DNA of 64,000 nucleotides from UBA9732 sp963621975 (GCA_963621975.1 CAVFGI010000003.1:1-64000), one strand, 5' to 3'. Numbered from the stretch's first letter, positions 1-8,970 are shown. Numbers and translations are program-made. Notes: a model not told the origin generated them from the letters alone.

Positions 1-19
1 TTTCAACGATTTTCTTTAA

Positions 20-2698
20 TTATGCTCCTAAAGATTTCTGGTGATAACTCCTAAAAACGGGGATTGTTCTGTTTAGCACTGGATTGGCTGTTAGTATTCT
101 TATAGCACTGAGTTCTTTTTGAATGATAGCCCTATACGATTTATTAAAGCTTGCATTGTCTTTATTGGAGTCTAACAGCGTTTGAAGATGGCTTGCCTCT
201 ACTGGCTTGCCCTGTCTAATTCTCCCTATTATCTGCTCTGTTGTATAAGGTACTAACACCGAGCCTTGAGCATATGTATACTCTATGTTCTTGGTGTATT
301 TAGCTCCCTCTTCATTTGTCATATACTCATAACGATTTAGAATTTTTAAGTCATCATCATTGAAAATTACATAGTTTTTTATATTGTCAAAGCCTCCAAA
401 ATATCGCCCTGCCAGATATTCATTTCCAACAAAACCTGCTTTATGTAGAAGATTAGAAGTCAATCTTTTATATTCTCTTTCAGAAAGGACATTTCCTGCT
501 TGGTTATTAAATGCTTTGCTTATTCTTCCATATAAAACTTCCCCATTAAATATTGGGGCACCATTAGTAGATAGGATTTTATTGGCTTTCTTTTTGCCAA
601 ACTGCTCAATAAGTACTTCTCTCAAAGAGAGCATTTGCTCTGATGTTAGGCTCTCGTTTATATCTTTATCCCAGTCCAAATAGCCGTCATCTGGGATATC
701 TACTTTATAAAGTTGCCTCTTTGGGGCATTGCGATATAATAATTCTTCTGGGTCGATTTTTGCACTTACAATATCATCTACAATATCATCTAAGTATTTG
801 TATTCTTCTCTGTGGTTGGAGTTTTTATTGTAATTTATAAATCCTCTATAATCTTCAATTCTTTCTTTATACACTGCAAGAATGGTTAATACCTTTTCCC
901 TAATAGCTTGTAGGTCTTTCAGTGGCGAGTTCAGTGGCGAGTCTGGGAAGTCGTTTAGAGACAACACAAAAGTACGAAAAGGAGAAAAAGAAAGTAAGTC
1001 TCCATATTCTGGGAGTAGTATTTGTTCCGATAAAGGTTTTCCGTCAACTGGATAGATTTCACCATTATTTATTTTTGTTAATATCTCATTGTGTAACTTA
1101 ACAAGTATTTCTACTTCTTTAATATCTAATTCCGTTTCTTCGTTATCAGTTAGCCTCCTAAGATAATCAAACGCATATTGCTGTTCTTCTTTTTCTTGCG
1201 AGGTTAGATTTTCTCCGAATAGATTTTTAAGCATTTCACTTCTTATTGCATTTAAGCTAAAAGCTTTTTCTTTTTCCTTTTCCAATATCCAAAATTCTAC
1301 ATCTGTCTTTCTCCACCCAGATAGATTTTCTTTTTCTATTTTGTCTTTTAAGGCTTTTATTTCTTCCTCTTTAGTGTTTAGCTCTTGTGCATAGAAAAAA
1401 GAATCTTGTCTATATAATGTGTTTTTTCTTTGGGCACGCCTTGCATAATCTTTAGCTATGTCTGTACTTTCTGTCACATAGTTTCCAGCTCCAAAGGTAG
1501 CAGAACCGTCACCTTCATAAGCATGGCTACTATCAAACCTGTCAAATATTGCAGTTGTCCCATGATTAACTACTTTAGTAAAGATAAGTCCATTGCTATC
1601 AGTATTTGGGTCATTAGAGGTTTCTGCTACTTGCAAAAGCCCTGTATCAAACTCTGTGCTGTTGTATGTGAGATTGTTTTGTATTATATTTGTAGTATAG
1701 GAGTTAACTATGTCTGTTAAATATTTTGATATTTGTGATACTGCATTTAGAAGAGATGAAGAGTCTCGTGAGTTATCCATACTTAGACGTACTTCTGACG
1801 GCAAGGTATATGCCGACTCTCCGACTGAATATGAAAGGTCTAAGTTTCGTCGCAACATGGCAGACAGTTCTGTTATATCAGAAGAAATTGCGTACAAATT
1901 AGCATTAAATCCCTCATTATCATACTGACCATTCATTAAGGCTTCGGCATTTGTATATGCCTTCTTTGACCATTCCTTCAAGTCGTTGTTAAGCTTTTCA
2001 ATGCTATTTAGCACTTCCTTGCTAAACACTTCGCCGTATTTCTGCTTGTTTTTGTCATCAATATTATAGTCGTTCAGTGCTCTTGTTACATTATAGATAT
2101 CGTGCCCAATGCCTTTGTCTTTCTCCCACATGGTGGCTTTATCAAGGATTATCAGCTCGCCAACAAAGCCATTTGAAGTTTTGAAGTTAATCTTAAAGTC
2201 TCTATATCCGTCATCTCCAACATGAGCCTTTTTCTTAACAATGCTATCGCCAAGAAGTGCAACAGCTTTCTCATAGATTTCTGTTGCTTCATTGATATTG
2301 TTAAGCGTAAAAGTGGCTCCGTTTACATCTAACACTCTTCCAATATCACCAGTATAGTCAGATAGTGTTTTCTCTATAACTCTGCTAAATTTTTTGAGTT
2401 CTGTTCTATAAGATACTTTCTCTTCATCTAGCCCTAGTTCTTTAGAAAGGTTGATTATTGTATCTGTAAATTCTTGTTGTGCTTCCTTTGCCAAGGTATA
2501 TAACTCTCGAATAGAAGAAACGCCCATTCTCGTGGAGCCTTCTTCAATCTCTACTCCACCAATTCTTTCAATTCCTTTTTGTAATTTTATCTCTGCTTCT
2601 TCAATAGTTTTTATTTCGCTCTGCTGTTCACCACTTTCAAACACCAAGCCACTGTTCTCTTTTCTGTACATAAGAGAACTGAATGGTCTGTTATTCAT
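20..2698 (-). CDS. Phage/plasmid polyvalent protein with RelA/SpoT-like and ADP-ribosyltransferase-like domains
   Basis: An 892-residue protein of the large multi-domain 'polyvalent' kind injected by phages or plasmids. Residues about 95-205 resemble a RelA/SpoT-type synthetase fold (DGYRDFK, then GELIILDKATMW and GHDIY, in the order of the family's GYRSLH and EIQIRT motifs). An ART-PolyVal-like ADP-ribosyltransferase core starts near residue 379 (HGTTAIFDRFD, then GDGSATFGAGNYVTES). It seems to resume near residues 690-800 (LYKVDIPDD...LDWDK, later NYVIFNDDDLKIL), so about 250 mostly helical residues are inserted in the fold. No signal peptide is seen. The ATG at 2698 is probably not the original start: the frame stays open upstream to about 2849, then coding potential continues in other frames. 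The domain calls are pattern recognition only. It marks a prophage or conjugative-element remnant at the left edge. Confidence 0.6.
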   Translation of the reverse strand: MNNRPFSSLMYRKENSGLVFESGEQQSEIKTIEEAEIKLQKGIERIGGVEIEEGSTRMGVSSIRELYTLAKEAQQEFTDTIINLSKELGLDEEKVSYRTELKKFSRVIEKTLSDYTGDIGRVLDVNGATFTLNNINEATEIYEKAVALLGDSIVKKKAHVGDDGYRDFKINFKTSNGFVGELIILDKATMWEKDKGIGHDIYNVTRALNDYNIDDKNKQKYGEVFSKEVLNSIEKLNNDLKEWSKKAYTNAEALMNGQYDNEGFNANLYAISSDITELSAMLRRNLDLSYSVGESAYTLPSEVRLSMDNSRDSSSLLNAVSQISKYLTDIVNSYTTNIIQNNLTYNSTEFDTGLLQVAETSNDPNTDSNGLIFTKVVNHGTTAIFDRFDSSHAYEGDGSATFGAGNYVTESTDIAKDYARRAQRKNTLYRQDSFFYAQELNTKEEEIKALKDKIEKENLSGWRKTDVEFWILEKEKEKAFSLNAIRSEMLKNLFGENLTSQEKEEQQYAFDYLRRLTDNEETELDIKEVEILVKLHNEILTKINNGEIYPVDGKPLSEQILLPEYGDLLSFSPFRTFVLSLNDFPDSPLNSPLKDLQAIREKVLTILAVYKERIEDYRGFINYNKNSNHREEYKYLDDIVDDIVSAKIDPEELLYRNAPKRQLYKVDIPDDGYLDWDKDINESLTSEQMLSLREVLIEQFGKKKANKILSTNGAPIFNGEVLYGRISKAFNNQAGNVLSEREYKRLTSNLLHKAGFVGNEYLAGRYFGGFDNIKNYVIFNDDDLKILNRYEYMTNEEGAKYTKNIEYTYAQGSVLVPYTTEQIIGRIRQGKPVEASHLQTLLDSNKDNASFNKSYRAIIQKELSAIRILTANPVLNRTIPVFRSYHQKSLGA

Positions 2699-3010
2699 CA
2701 GCTTGACTAGGCTTGTATCTGAGAGGGTTTCTATTAGTGCTGTAACATCTTCATCTTTAGAAAGGTCAGTGTCTGCTATTACAGAAGTAATTTCTTCTCT
2801 AAGGTCGCTTGCGTATCCTAGAAGGTCTTGCCATAGCCATATTCAAGATTAAGTGCAAGCCTTCTGAGAGATTCAAGAGGGAAATATTTCAGTTCATTGG
2901 AAAGATAGCCATTCTTGCTTAGAGATAATGCTAGCTCATTTCCGGCTGTCACCTAAAATTCTTGGCAAATCAGCTCCACTATAGCAATTAGGAACTTCTT
3001 CTTTCTATCT
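2699..3010 (-). pseudogene. Frame-broken 5' remnant of the polyvalent protein gene
   Basis: No intact gene lies here, but protein-like sequence runs through three frames toward the gene at 2698. From about 2849 the downstream frame is open (reads DLLGYASDLREEI). The frame before it, about 2945-2820, reads NELALSLSKNGYLSNELKYF and continues to NLEYGYG, then stops. A third frame near 3005-2945 reads YSGADLPRILGDSR. Joined by two single-base shifts, near 2835 and 2945, these give one plausible polypeptide that continues into the large protein. The remnant begins at the stop codon of the DpnI-like gene, so the original 5' end seems to have been cut off there. Sequencing indels are an alternative explanation. 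Confidence 0.5.
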
Positions 3011-3784
3011 TTATTCATTCATCTTCAAATACTGCCCATTACCTAAAAATTGGACAATTCCTTTATCTCGTAGAAGCTGTAACTGTTGTCTAATTTTAGG
3101 CTTAACATTATGATTTTCAGGATGTTTCAATTGCACTTCCTTTTCAAAGTAATACACATCATGCAATGTAAATTGCTGCGTGCAGATTCTGTTTACACAA
3201 TTTAGGACATCCATAAGCCATCCTCGACTATGCATATCCTTGATTGCCAATCTGTCGCTTAAACTTACTTTTTTTAGTACTTGTTTAAAATCAATGACGA
3301 CACCATTTACAATGATTGGGATTCTTCCTTGTTCTGGGATTTTATCTATGACAATATTGCACCCAACCCAACCAGCACGTTGAGCATTTTCCTCCAAAGG
3401 CTTTCTCTTTTCTATAATATCAGGCACAAAGAAATGCTTTGGGATAAATATCAGATTCTCAACAGATTGTCCTAATTTAGAATAACTCATAAAGAAAAAA
3501 TCGGGGTTATGATTCCCTGTAATCCGTTCAATCATTGTTGCATACGCACCATCATTGATTTTAACACCAAGCGTTCCTGATTTGCTTTTTAGTTCAAACT
3601 CACTATTACACTGTGGACAAAAGAAATCAGCCACTGGGCGATTATTTTTAAACTGCTCAATATGCAATCTTCCACACCGCGGACAGTACATGTTTCTTTT
3701 CGCCCAGTTTTCAGTTAGCAGTCGTGCAATTTGGGAATTGGAGTGATATTTTGCGATTACACCTGCATCAAATTTTAGATCCAT
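3011..3784 (-). CDS. dpnI: DpnI-type methyl-directed restriction endonuclease
   Basis: A 257-residue homologue of Streptococcus pneumoniae DpnI (254 aa), the type IIM enzyme that cuts GATC only when the adenine is methylated. The catalytic PD-(D/E)XK residues fall at the same positions as in DpnI: Asp53 (PVADFFC), Glu64 and Lys66 (EFELKSK). The embedded zinc site is present as Cys34, Cys37, Cys56 and Cys59. NDGAYATM and RAGWVGCNI are also family-typical, and a winged-helix C-terminal domain (IRQQLQLLRDKGIVQF) provides the second methyl-DNA reader. The ATG at 3784 has a GGGAG ribosome site about 9 nt upstream. Just upstream lies an internally deleted dam gene, consistent with a host that cannot tolerate GATC methylation. 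The gene looks intact and could defend against phages or plasmids from Dam-positive hosts. Confidence 0.93.
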   Translation of the reverse strand: MDLKFDAGVIAKYHSNSQIARLLTENWAKRNMYCPRCGRLHIEQFKNNRPVADFFCPQCNSEFELKSKSGTLGVKINDGAYATMIERITGNHNPDFFFMSYSKLGQSVENLIFIPKHFFVPDIIEKRKPLEENAQRAGWVGCNIVIDKIPEQGRIPIIVNGVVIDFKQVLKKVSLSDRLAIKDMHSRGWLMDVLNCVNRICTQQFTLHDVYYFEKEVQLKHPENHNVKPKIRQQLQLLRDKGIVQFLGNGQYLKMNE

Positions 3785-3805
3785 AGTTGCAATCTCCCAA
3801 AAAAC

Positions 3806-3976
3806 CTATGTGACAATAATCCCTTTGCGCCTTTTTTGGTGTATAGCGTTCGCGTTTCTCATATATGTTGTAATTGTCTCTCCAAAGCCTTCCGGGATGT
3901 GGCTAATCAGCTCCGGCAAGAGTTGCTTCTTTCCTCCTGCCCACTTCACAAATGGGGCACAACCTCTATCACTCAT
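3806..3976 (-). pseudogene. Internally deleted Dam-type adenine methyltransferase remnant
   Basis: A 56-codon frame from ATG 3976 to TAG 3806. Residues 7-38 (APFVKWAGGKKQLLPEL, then GFGETITTY) are the unmistakable N-terminus of D12-class GATC methylases such as Dam/DpnM: the F-x-K-W-x-G-G-K-x-x-L-L SAM-binding motif. The FEPFVGGG motif that should follow TY is missing, as are the target-recognition domain and DPPY. The last residues (MRNANAIHQKRRKGIIVT) resemble the basic C-terminal tail of these enzymes, so an in-frame internal deletion of roughly 220 codons is the simplest reading. It ends 21 bp before the DpnI-like gene on the same strand. It cannot be an active methylase. From 3977 to 4063 I see nothing else. 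Confidence 0.75.
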
Positions 3977-4063
3977 AATGTAGAATTATACAGAATATGG
4001 ATACAATGTTAAAGAAAGAATAAATCTTCATGCGAAAGTCTATGTAAATAATTCTGTATAAGT

Positions 4064-5425
4064 TCAGACGCTTCTCTGTCTTTTTTTGATACGATATAAA
4101 ACAATACCAACAGCGAATCCAAAAACTGCAGGACAAACCCAGCCAAGGCCTATATCAAAGAAGGGCAAAATTTTGTTTGCAAAATCAACAACATAAGAAC
4201 CCCCTATGAGACTATAGATATTCTTAGGAAGAGCATTTACTAGTTCAAATATTGAAACGGGCAAAGTTGCAACAGTAGTCCAAAAGAACACTTTTTTATC
4301 ATATTCAAAGAAACGCCCAGACAGTGACAAGATAATTAAAGTTATTACCAACGGATAGATGAACATCAAGACAGGAATAGAATAGCTTATAATTGCATTA
4401 AGCCCAAAGTTTGCAAGAGAAAAAGAAATCAGTCCAAAAATGATGGCCCAAATGCGATAAGATGGCCCTGCAGGAAAAAGAGACTGGAAAGTTTCAGCAC
4501 AGCTTGTAATGAGGCCAACTGAAGTCTTAAGACAGGCTAATGTTACAGTTATAGCCAAAACAAAAGCCCCAACAGAACCCAAATAATTATGAGCAATTTG
4601 CCCAAGAGCAATTCCTCCGTTTTCAGACAATGCAAAAACTCCCCTGCTTTGTGCTCCAACAATTGTGACAGCTACATAAATTACGCCCATAAACAAACAA
4701 CTAAAAACACCAGAGAGAACCGTACTTTTGGCAACCTCATTAGGTTCTGTTACTCCCAAGCCCTTAATAACATTTACAACTACAATGCCAAACGCAAGAC
4801 TTGCCAATGCGTCCATTGTGTTGTATCCCTCTAAGAATCCAGAAAAGAATGGTTGCGTGGAATAAGAGCCCTCAGCAGGTAGGCTACTAATTGAAGTACT
4901 TGGATTTAAAAGAGCTACAACAACAAGAATGCCAAGAAAAAGAAGAAAGCTAGGATTTAGAATCTTTCCAACCCAAATAAGGATTTTCCCTGGTTTAAGA
5001 GAAAAGAACAGTGCAAATCCAAAAAAGACAAGAGAGAAAACAAAAAGATAAAGTCCCATCTTCCCGTCATCTGGCAATATTTGCTCAAGACCAACTGTAA
5101 AAGCGGTTGTAGCACATCTTGGTATTGCAAAAAATGGGCCAATAGTCAAATACAACAAACAAGTAAAGAACATAGAATATGGTTTTCCTACATGACTTGC
5201 CAGTTCATACAGTCCATTAGACTTACTTATTCCCAACGCAGCAACGCCTAGAAGTGGCAAGCCAACACCAGTCACACACAGCCCCAAAATAGCTGGCCAA
5301 ACATTGCGCCCAGCCATTTGTCCCAAATGAACTGGAAAGATTAGATTCCCTGCGCCAAAGAAAAGACCAAACAGCATGCTGGCAATATAGATATATTCTC
5401 TCACGTGTAATTTTTGCTTCATCAT
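4064..5425 (-). CDS. brnQ: Branched-chain amino acid carrier BrnQ
   Basis: Cation-coupled LIVCS-family uptake carrier for leucine, isoleucine and valine in the inner membrane. The 453-residue protein has about 12 membrane segments and the family signature near the N-terminus (LFFGAGNLIFP, residues 21-31). I use the ATG at 5425 (MMKQKL): AGAGG sits about 5 nt upstream, a further in-frame ATG at 5488 adds an unlikely polar extension, and 453 aa suits the family. It diverges from the MATE gene at 5636. The 6-bp inverted repeat ATGTCT-N6-AGACAT at 5471-5488 upstream could be an operator, but no regulator is identified. No other amino-acid genes are nearby. Confidence 0.9.
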   Translation of the reverse strand: MMKQKLHVREYIYIASMLFGLFFGAGNLIFPVHLGQMAGRNVWPAILGLCVTGVGLPLLGVAALGISKSNGLYELASHVGKPYSMFFTCLLYLTIGPFFAIPRCATTAFTVGLEQILPDDGKMGLYLFVFSLVFFGFALFFSLKPGKILIWVGKILNPSFLLFLGILVVVALLNPSTSISSLPAEGSYSTQPFFSGFLEGYNTMDALASLAFGIVVVNVIKGLGVTEPNEVAKSTVLSGVFSCLFMGVIYVAVTIVGAQSRGVFALSENGGIALGQIAHNYLGSVGAFVLAITVTLACLKTSVGLITSCAETFQSLFPAGPSYRIWAIIFGLISFSLANFGLNAIISYSIPVLMFIYPLVITLIILSLSGRFFEYDKKVFFWTTVATLPVSIFELVNALPKNIYSLIGGSYVVDFANKILPFFDIGLGWVCPAVFGFAVGIVLYRIKKRQRSV

Positions 5426-5635
5426 AACCTCTTTTCTTTTTGGTATAGAGGAGTTTCTAGTACCTACAAAATGTCTCTTGCAAGACATAATAGAACAAAT
5501 ATTTAGTCCAATACTATAAGAAAGTAATATTTTTCTGATCTTTCAGCTTTTAGATCTTTCAGCTCTTTTTGTAAAAACCTCTAAAGTATTGCAAAAAGAT
5601 GTAAGTTATCAGTATTATCGGTGCGGAGTATAATT

Positions 5636-7009
5636 ATGGCAACGAGGGATTTGACAGTTGGAAAACCTTTGCCTGTTCTTGCAAAGTTTTCCATCCCCGT
5701 GATTTGCGGGAATCTTTTTCAGCTTTTCTATACACTTGCGGACTCCATAGTGGTTGGCAAGGCCATTGGAGAGAACGCACTTGCAGCCGTTGGCTCTACA
5801 GGAGTATTTGTGTACTTCATCCTTTGCTTTATCCAAGGCTTCACCAATGGTTTTTCAATCCTACTAGCACAGCTCTTTGGTTGCAAAAACACAGAAGGGG
5901 TCAAGAAGAGCATTGTTGCAAGCACATACCTTTCTATCCTATTTGCAATAGTAATAACAGTCCCTGCGTGTCTAGCCACTGGACTTGTTGTTAAACTAAT
6001 GAATGTACCTTTGGAAATATCTGAGGATGCCTATGTGTATCTTTTAATTATTGTTTCAGGAACAGGCGCAACAATTTGGTACAACATGATTTCCAACACA
6101 CTCAGAGCTTTGGGAGACAGCAAAACCCCACTTGTCTATCTTGTTATTTCGTCGCTTTTGAACATTGTTTTAGACATAGTCTTCATAGTACCGTTCAAAT
6201 TAGGCGTAGCTGGTGCTGCATATGCAACGGTACTGTCACAATTAATATCGGCTATTCTATGCACCATAAGCGCACATCACAGATTCAGCGAAATGCACAT
6301 AGAGAAGCCTCTTTGGAGATTTGACAAACAAGTTCTCACAAAACATTTCAAGCTAGGTTTCCTCATGGGCTTTCAAATGTCCGTCATGTGCATAGGACAG
6401 CTAGTAATGCAATCAAGCGTGAATGCCATAGGGACCAGTGCCATTGCAGGCTACACAGCAGCAACAAAAGTTGACCAATTGTCCGTTCTTGTAAACAATG
6501 CTTTTGGGATGGCCATAGCAAGCTATGTAGCACAAAACTACGGTGCACACCTTTATGAAAGAATAGAAGAAGGCACAAAGGCAAGCCTGATACTTGTTCT
6601 GACCACAGACTTAGCTATGGCAGCTTTGATGCTTCTTGTAGAGCCTTTCATTGTGACACTTTTCGTCTCCTCCCCATCCCCAGAGGTCTACGATTACGCC
6701 CGCCTTTTCTTCCAAGTCACTCTTCCATTCTATCCAATACTAGGCCTGATTCTCATATACCGCACGAGCATACAAAGCATGGGCATCTCTTGGGCTCCTT
6801 TTGCATCCTGTATTGTAGAACTTGCAGCAAGGGTCTGTGCATCTCTTTTCCTCTCTCGCTGGTTCGGCTACCGGGGGATAGTCTTCTCCTCTCCACTCGC
6901 ATGGATTGGTTCCGATATCATTGTGATTCCTGTCTACTACTTGACCATGAAACACCTGAAATTAGGAAACAGAGCCAAAAGCACTCAAGCGTTCCTTTTT
7001 TTTATTTAA
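5636..7009 (+). CDS. MATE family multidrug/cation efflux transporter
   Basis: A 457-residue MATE antiporter with about 12 membrane helices in two six-helix halves; it exports organic cations or drugs against Na+ or H+. The family-typical N-terminal phrase GKPLPVLAKFSIPVICGN and the loop NTLRALGDSKTPL (the RaxGDsktPl consensus) are present. ATG 5636 is chosen over GTG 5621 because GGAG lies 8 nt upstream. Its last codons overlap the tail of the next gene by 8 bp, in convergent orientation. The substrate cannot be read from sequence. It belongs to a different subgroup from its neighbour, so the pair is not a recent tandem duplication. Confidence 0.88.
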   Translation: MATRDLTVGKPLPVLAKFSIPVICGNLFQLFYTLADSIVVGKAIGENALAAVGSTGVFVYFILCFIQGFTNGFSILLAQLFGCKNTEGVKKSIVASTYLSILFAIVITVPACLATGLVVKLMNVPLEISEDAYVYLLIIVSGTGATIWYNMISNTLRALGDSKTPLVYLVISSLLNIVLDIVFIVPFKLGVAGAAYATVLSQLISAILCTISAHHRFSEMHIEKPLWRFDKQVLTKHFKLGFLMGFQMSVMCIGQLVMQSSVNAIGTSAIAGYTAATKVDQLSVLVNNAFGMAIASYVAQNYGAHLYERIEEGTKASLILVLTTDLAMAALMLLVEPFIVTLFVSSPSPEVYDYARLFFQVTLPFYPILGLILIYRTSIQSMGISWAPFASCIVELAARVCASLFLSRWFGYRGIVFSSPLAWIGSDIIVIPVYYLTMKHLKLGNRAKSTQAFLFFI

Positions 7010-8360
7010 CAAATTTCAAATTAGATTCACAATAACCATAGCGCTTTCTCTGATTGATAAGGAAGAATACACCCAAAGCAGCAGAACAGAACTCGGCAAA
7101 AACAATAGAAATCCAAATACCATCCAAACCCCAAAAAGTAGGCAACACCAACACAAACAGAACTTGGAACAACAACGTTCTGAGTGTGGAAATAAGAGCA
7201 CTCACCACTCCGTTATTCAACGCAGTAAAGAATGATGAACAATATATTGCAAAACCAGTAAACATAAAGGAGAACGAATAGAAGAAGAAACCCCTAAGAG
7301 TCATTTCAACCAAGTTGTCATCATAACTTACAAAAATCATGGTCAACGGTTTTGAAAGAATCTCACCAGCCAAAACCATAAATACCCCTGCCCCAAGCAC
7401 TAAAGTCAAACTTTTTTTTAACAACGAAGCAAGCTCGTTTTTATTATCAGCACCATAGTTATAACTAACAATGGGCGCAGTTCCAACAGAATATCCAATG
7501 AAAATTCCAATAAAAACAAGAACAACATATGTCATAGTTCCATAGGCAGCAACTCCATTTTCTCCAGCAAATTTCATAAGCTGAATATTATAAAGAATTC
7601 CAACAAGAGAAGAGGATACTGTGGACAAGAACTCAGATGAGCCATTACCACAAGCCTTCCATAGAGAATCCCAATCAAATTCAAATCTCCTTAACCTAAG
7701 CAAACTATCATTTCGCTTTGAAGAAAAATAGAATAAAGGGAAAAGACCACCAGCCATTTGGCTTATAACAGTTGCAACGGCAGCTCCGTTAAGACCCCAA
7801 GAAAAAACAGCAACAAAAAGCCAGTCAAAAACAATATTGGTTGAACCTGCAACAATGGTTGTAATAAGACCAAGTTGAGGTTTTTCTGCGGCAACAAAGA
7901 AACTCTGAAACTCATACTGAAGTAAAAGTCCAACCATTCCTAGAAGAACAATTCGCCCATAGGATATGCAATACTTAAGCATTTCTCCAGTTGCACCAAG
8001 AACATTTGCAATAGAGGGCAACAGAACAAAACCAATAGCAGAAAAGACTATTCCCAAAACAATTGCAATACTAACAAACATAGAGAAAAGCTTTTGAGCC
8101 TTTTGAGAGTCCCCCTCCCCCAAAGTTTTTGCAACGAGAGCACAACCGCCAGTGCCAAGCATTGTTCCAACTGCTCCCAAAATCATAATGACTGGGTAAA
8201 TAAAGTTCAAAGCAGCGTAAGCTGTCTTACCAGTATAATTTGAGACAAAATAACCATCTACAACAAAATAAATAGATGTAAAAACCATCATTCCAATTGA
8301 TGGCAAAGTAAAACGTAATAATTTACGATATGTAAAATGATCCGATAATTGAATATTCAT
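7002..8360 (-). CDS. MATE family efflux transporter (MarR-linked)
   Basis: A 452-residue MATE transporter with about 12 membrane segments and family features such as the GTGGCALVAKTLGEGD loop near residues 64-79. It sits 54 bp downstream of a MarR regulator on the same strand, so both are probably transcribed from the MarR promoter at 8942-8970. That is a common arrangement for inducible drug-efflux pairs. Start ATG 8360 is preceded by AGAGGTTTATT, the AGAGG-type ribosome site seen repeatedly in this window. It ends in an 8-bp convergent overlap with the other MATE gene. Confidence 0.88.
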   Translation of the reverse strand: MNIQLSDHFTYRKLLRFTLPSIGMMVFTSIYFVVDGYFVSNYTGKTAYAALNFIYPVIMILGAVGTMLGTGGCALVAKTLGEGDSQKAQKLFSMFVSIAIVLGIVFSAIGFVLLPSIANVLGATGEMLKYCISYGRIVLLGMVGLLLQYEFQSFFVAAEKPQLGLITTIVAGSTNIVFDWLFVAVFSWGLNGAAVATVISQMAGGLFPLFYFSSKRNDSLLRLRRFEFDWDSLWKACGNGSSEFLSTVSSSLVGILYNIQLMKFAGENGVAAYGTMTYVVLVFIGIFIGYSVGTAPIVSYNYGADNKNELASLLKKSLTLVLGAGVFMVLAGEILSKPLTMIFVSYDDNLVEMTLRGFFFYSFSFMFTGFAIYCSSFFTALNNGVVSALISTLRTLLFQVLFVLVLPTFWGLDGIWISIVFAEFCSAALGVFFLINQRKRYGYCESNLKFVK

Positions 8361-8414
8361 AATAAACCTCTAGTATTTGCTTGCGTGTTTCTTCTGAAAA
8401 GACAGATAATCACG

Positions 8415-8906
8415 CTACCATTGGTTTGTTTGAATCTTTGTAAGTTTCCCTATCTCATCACGCAAAAGAGAGTTATATTTTTTTGTTGCTGAAATCAATG
8501 CACGTTTTTCTTCTTTATCCAAGGCACAAAACGCCTTTCTCTCAGCATTCAAAAGCGGGTCAATATACTTCCTACAGAATTCTTCACCCGCCTCCGTAAA
8601 AACGATATTTTTATTTTTCTTGCTACCTGGAACAAATTCCAATTTTATAAGGCCATCAGATTCCAAGGACTTCAACGCAGAGTTAATTGTTTGTGGACTA
8701 TAGAACCAATCATTACAGAAATCCTTCTGCGTGCAAGGCGACCTATGACTCCAAAGAGAGTAAATAAACCACTGCTCTGAATCCGACAGTTTGCAAAACT
8801 TAGAGTAAGAATGGTACAAGGCATCAGTATCCTTATACCCTTTATCAATGTCCTTTAGAGCTGTCGTAATATCAATTTCTTGGATGTCTTCGCCATTATG
8901 GGCCAT
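8415..8906 (-). CDS. MarR family transcriptional regulator
   Basis: A 163-residue winged-helix regulator. Residues about 66-110 hold the recognition helix and wing (SPQTINSALKSLESDGLIKL, then KKNKNIVFTEAG), the typical MarR order. Dimerisation helices flank this at both ends (KFCKLSDSEQWFI and KYNSLLRDEI). MarR proteins usually repress their own promoter and release DNA when a small molecule binds. The MATE gene 54 bp downstream is the obvious partner. The promoter at 8942-8970 has a palindrome between its -35 and -10 boxes, fitting autorepression. The ligand is unknown. Confidence 0.85.
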   Translation of the reverse strand: MAHNGEDIQEIDITTALKDIDKGYKDTDALYHSYSKFCKLSDSEQWFIYSLWSHRSPCTQKDFCNDWFYSPQTINSALKSLESDGLIKLEFVPGSKKNKNIVFTEAGEEFCRKYIDPLLNAERKAFCALDKEEKRALISATKKYNSLLRDEIGKLTKIQTNQW

Positions 8907-8918
8907 AATTTCACCACC

Positions 8919-8970
8919 ATGCCTATCTAGGCATCTCTTGAATTTAATCCGATTTCGGATAAAATGTCAA
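8919..8970 (-). promoter_or_regulatory. Promoter of the marR-MATE operon with two palindromes
   Basis: On the minus strand, TTGACA (8970-8965) and TTAAAT (8947-8942) are separated by exactly 17 bp. The spacer holds the palindrome ATCCGA-AA-TCGGAT (8960-8947). A second inverted repeat, ATGCCTA-GA-TAGGCAT (8934-8919), lies in the 5' leader just before the regulator's ribosome site. The position of the first is ideal for steric repression of RNA polymerase. Assigning it to the adjacent MarR protein is inference. Confidence 0.7.

Noticed and set aside
586..602. A GG-N10-GC-spaced sequence on the minus strand resembling a sigma-54 site
   Set aside because: The -12 box does not match TTGC and it lies within the coding region of the polyvalent protein.
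5629..5634. TATAAT directly before the MATE start codon
   Set aside because: It lies 1 nt before the ATG and downstream of the GGAG ribosome site, too close to act as a promoter for this gene. TATTAT at 5612-5617 is a better -10.
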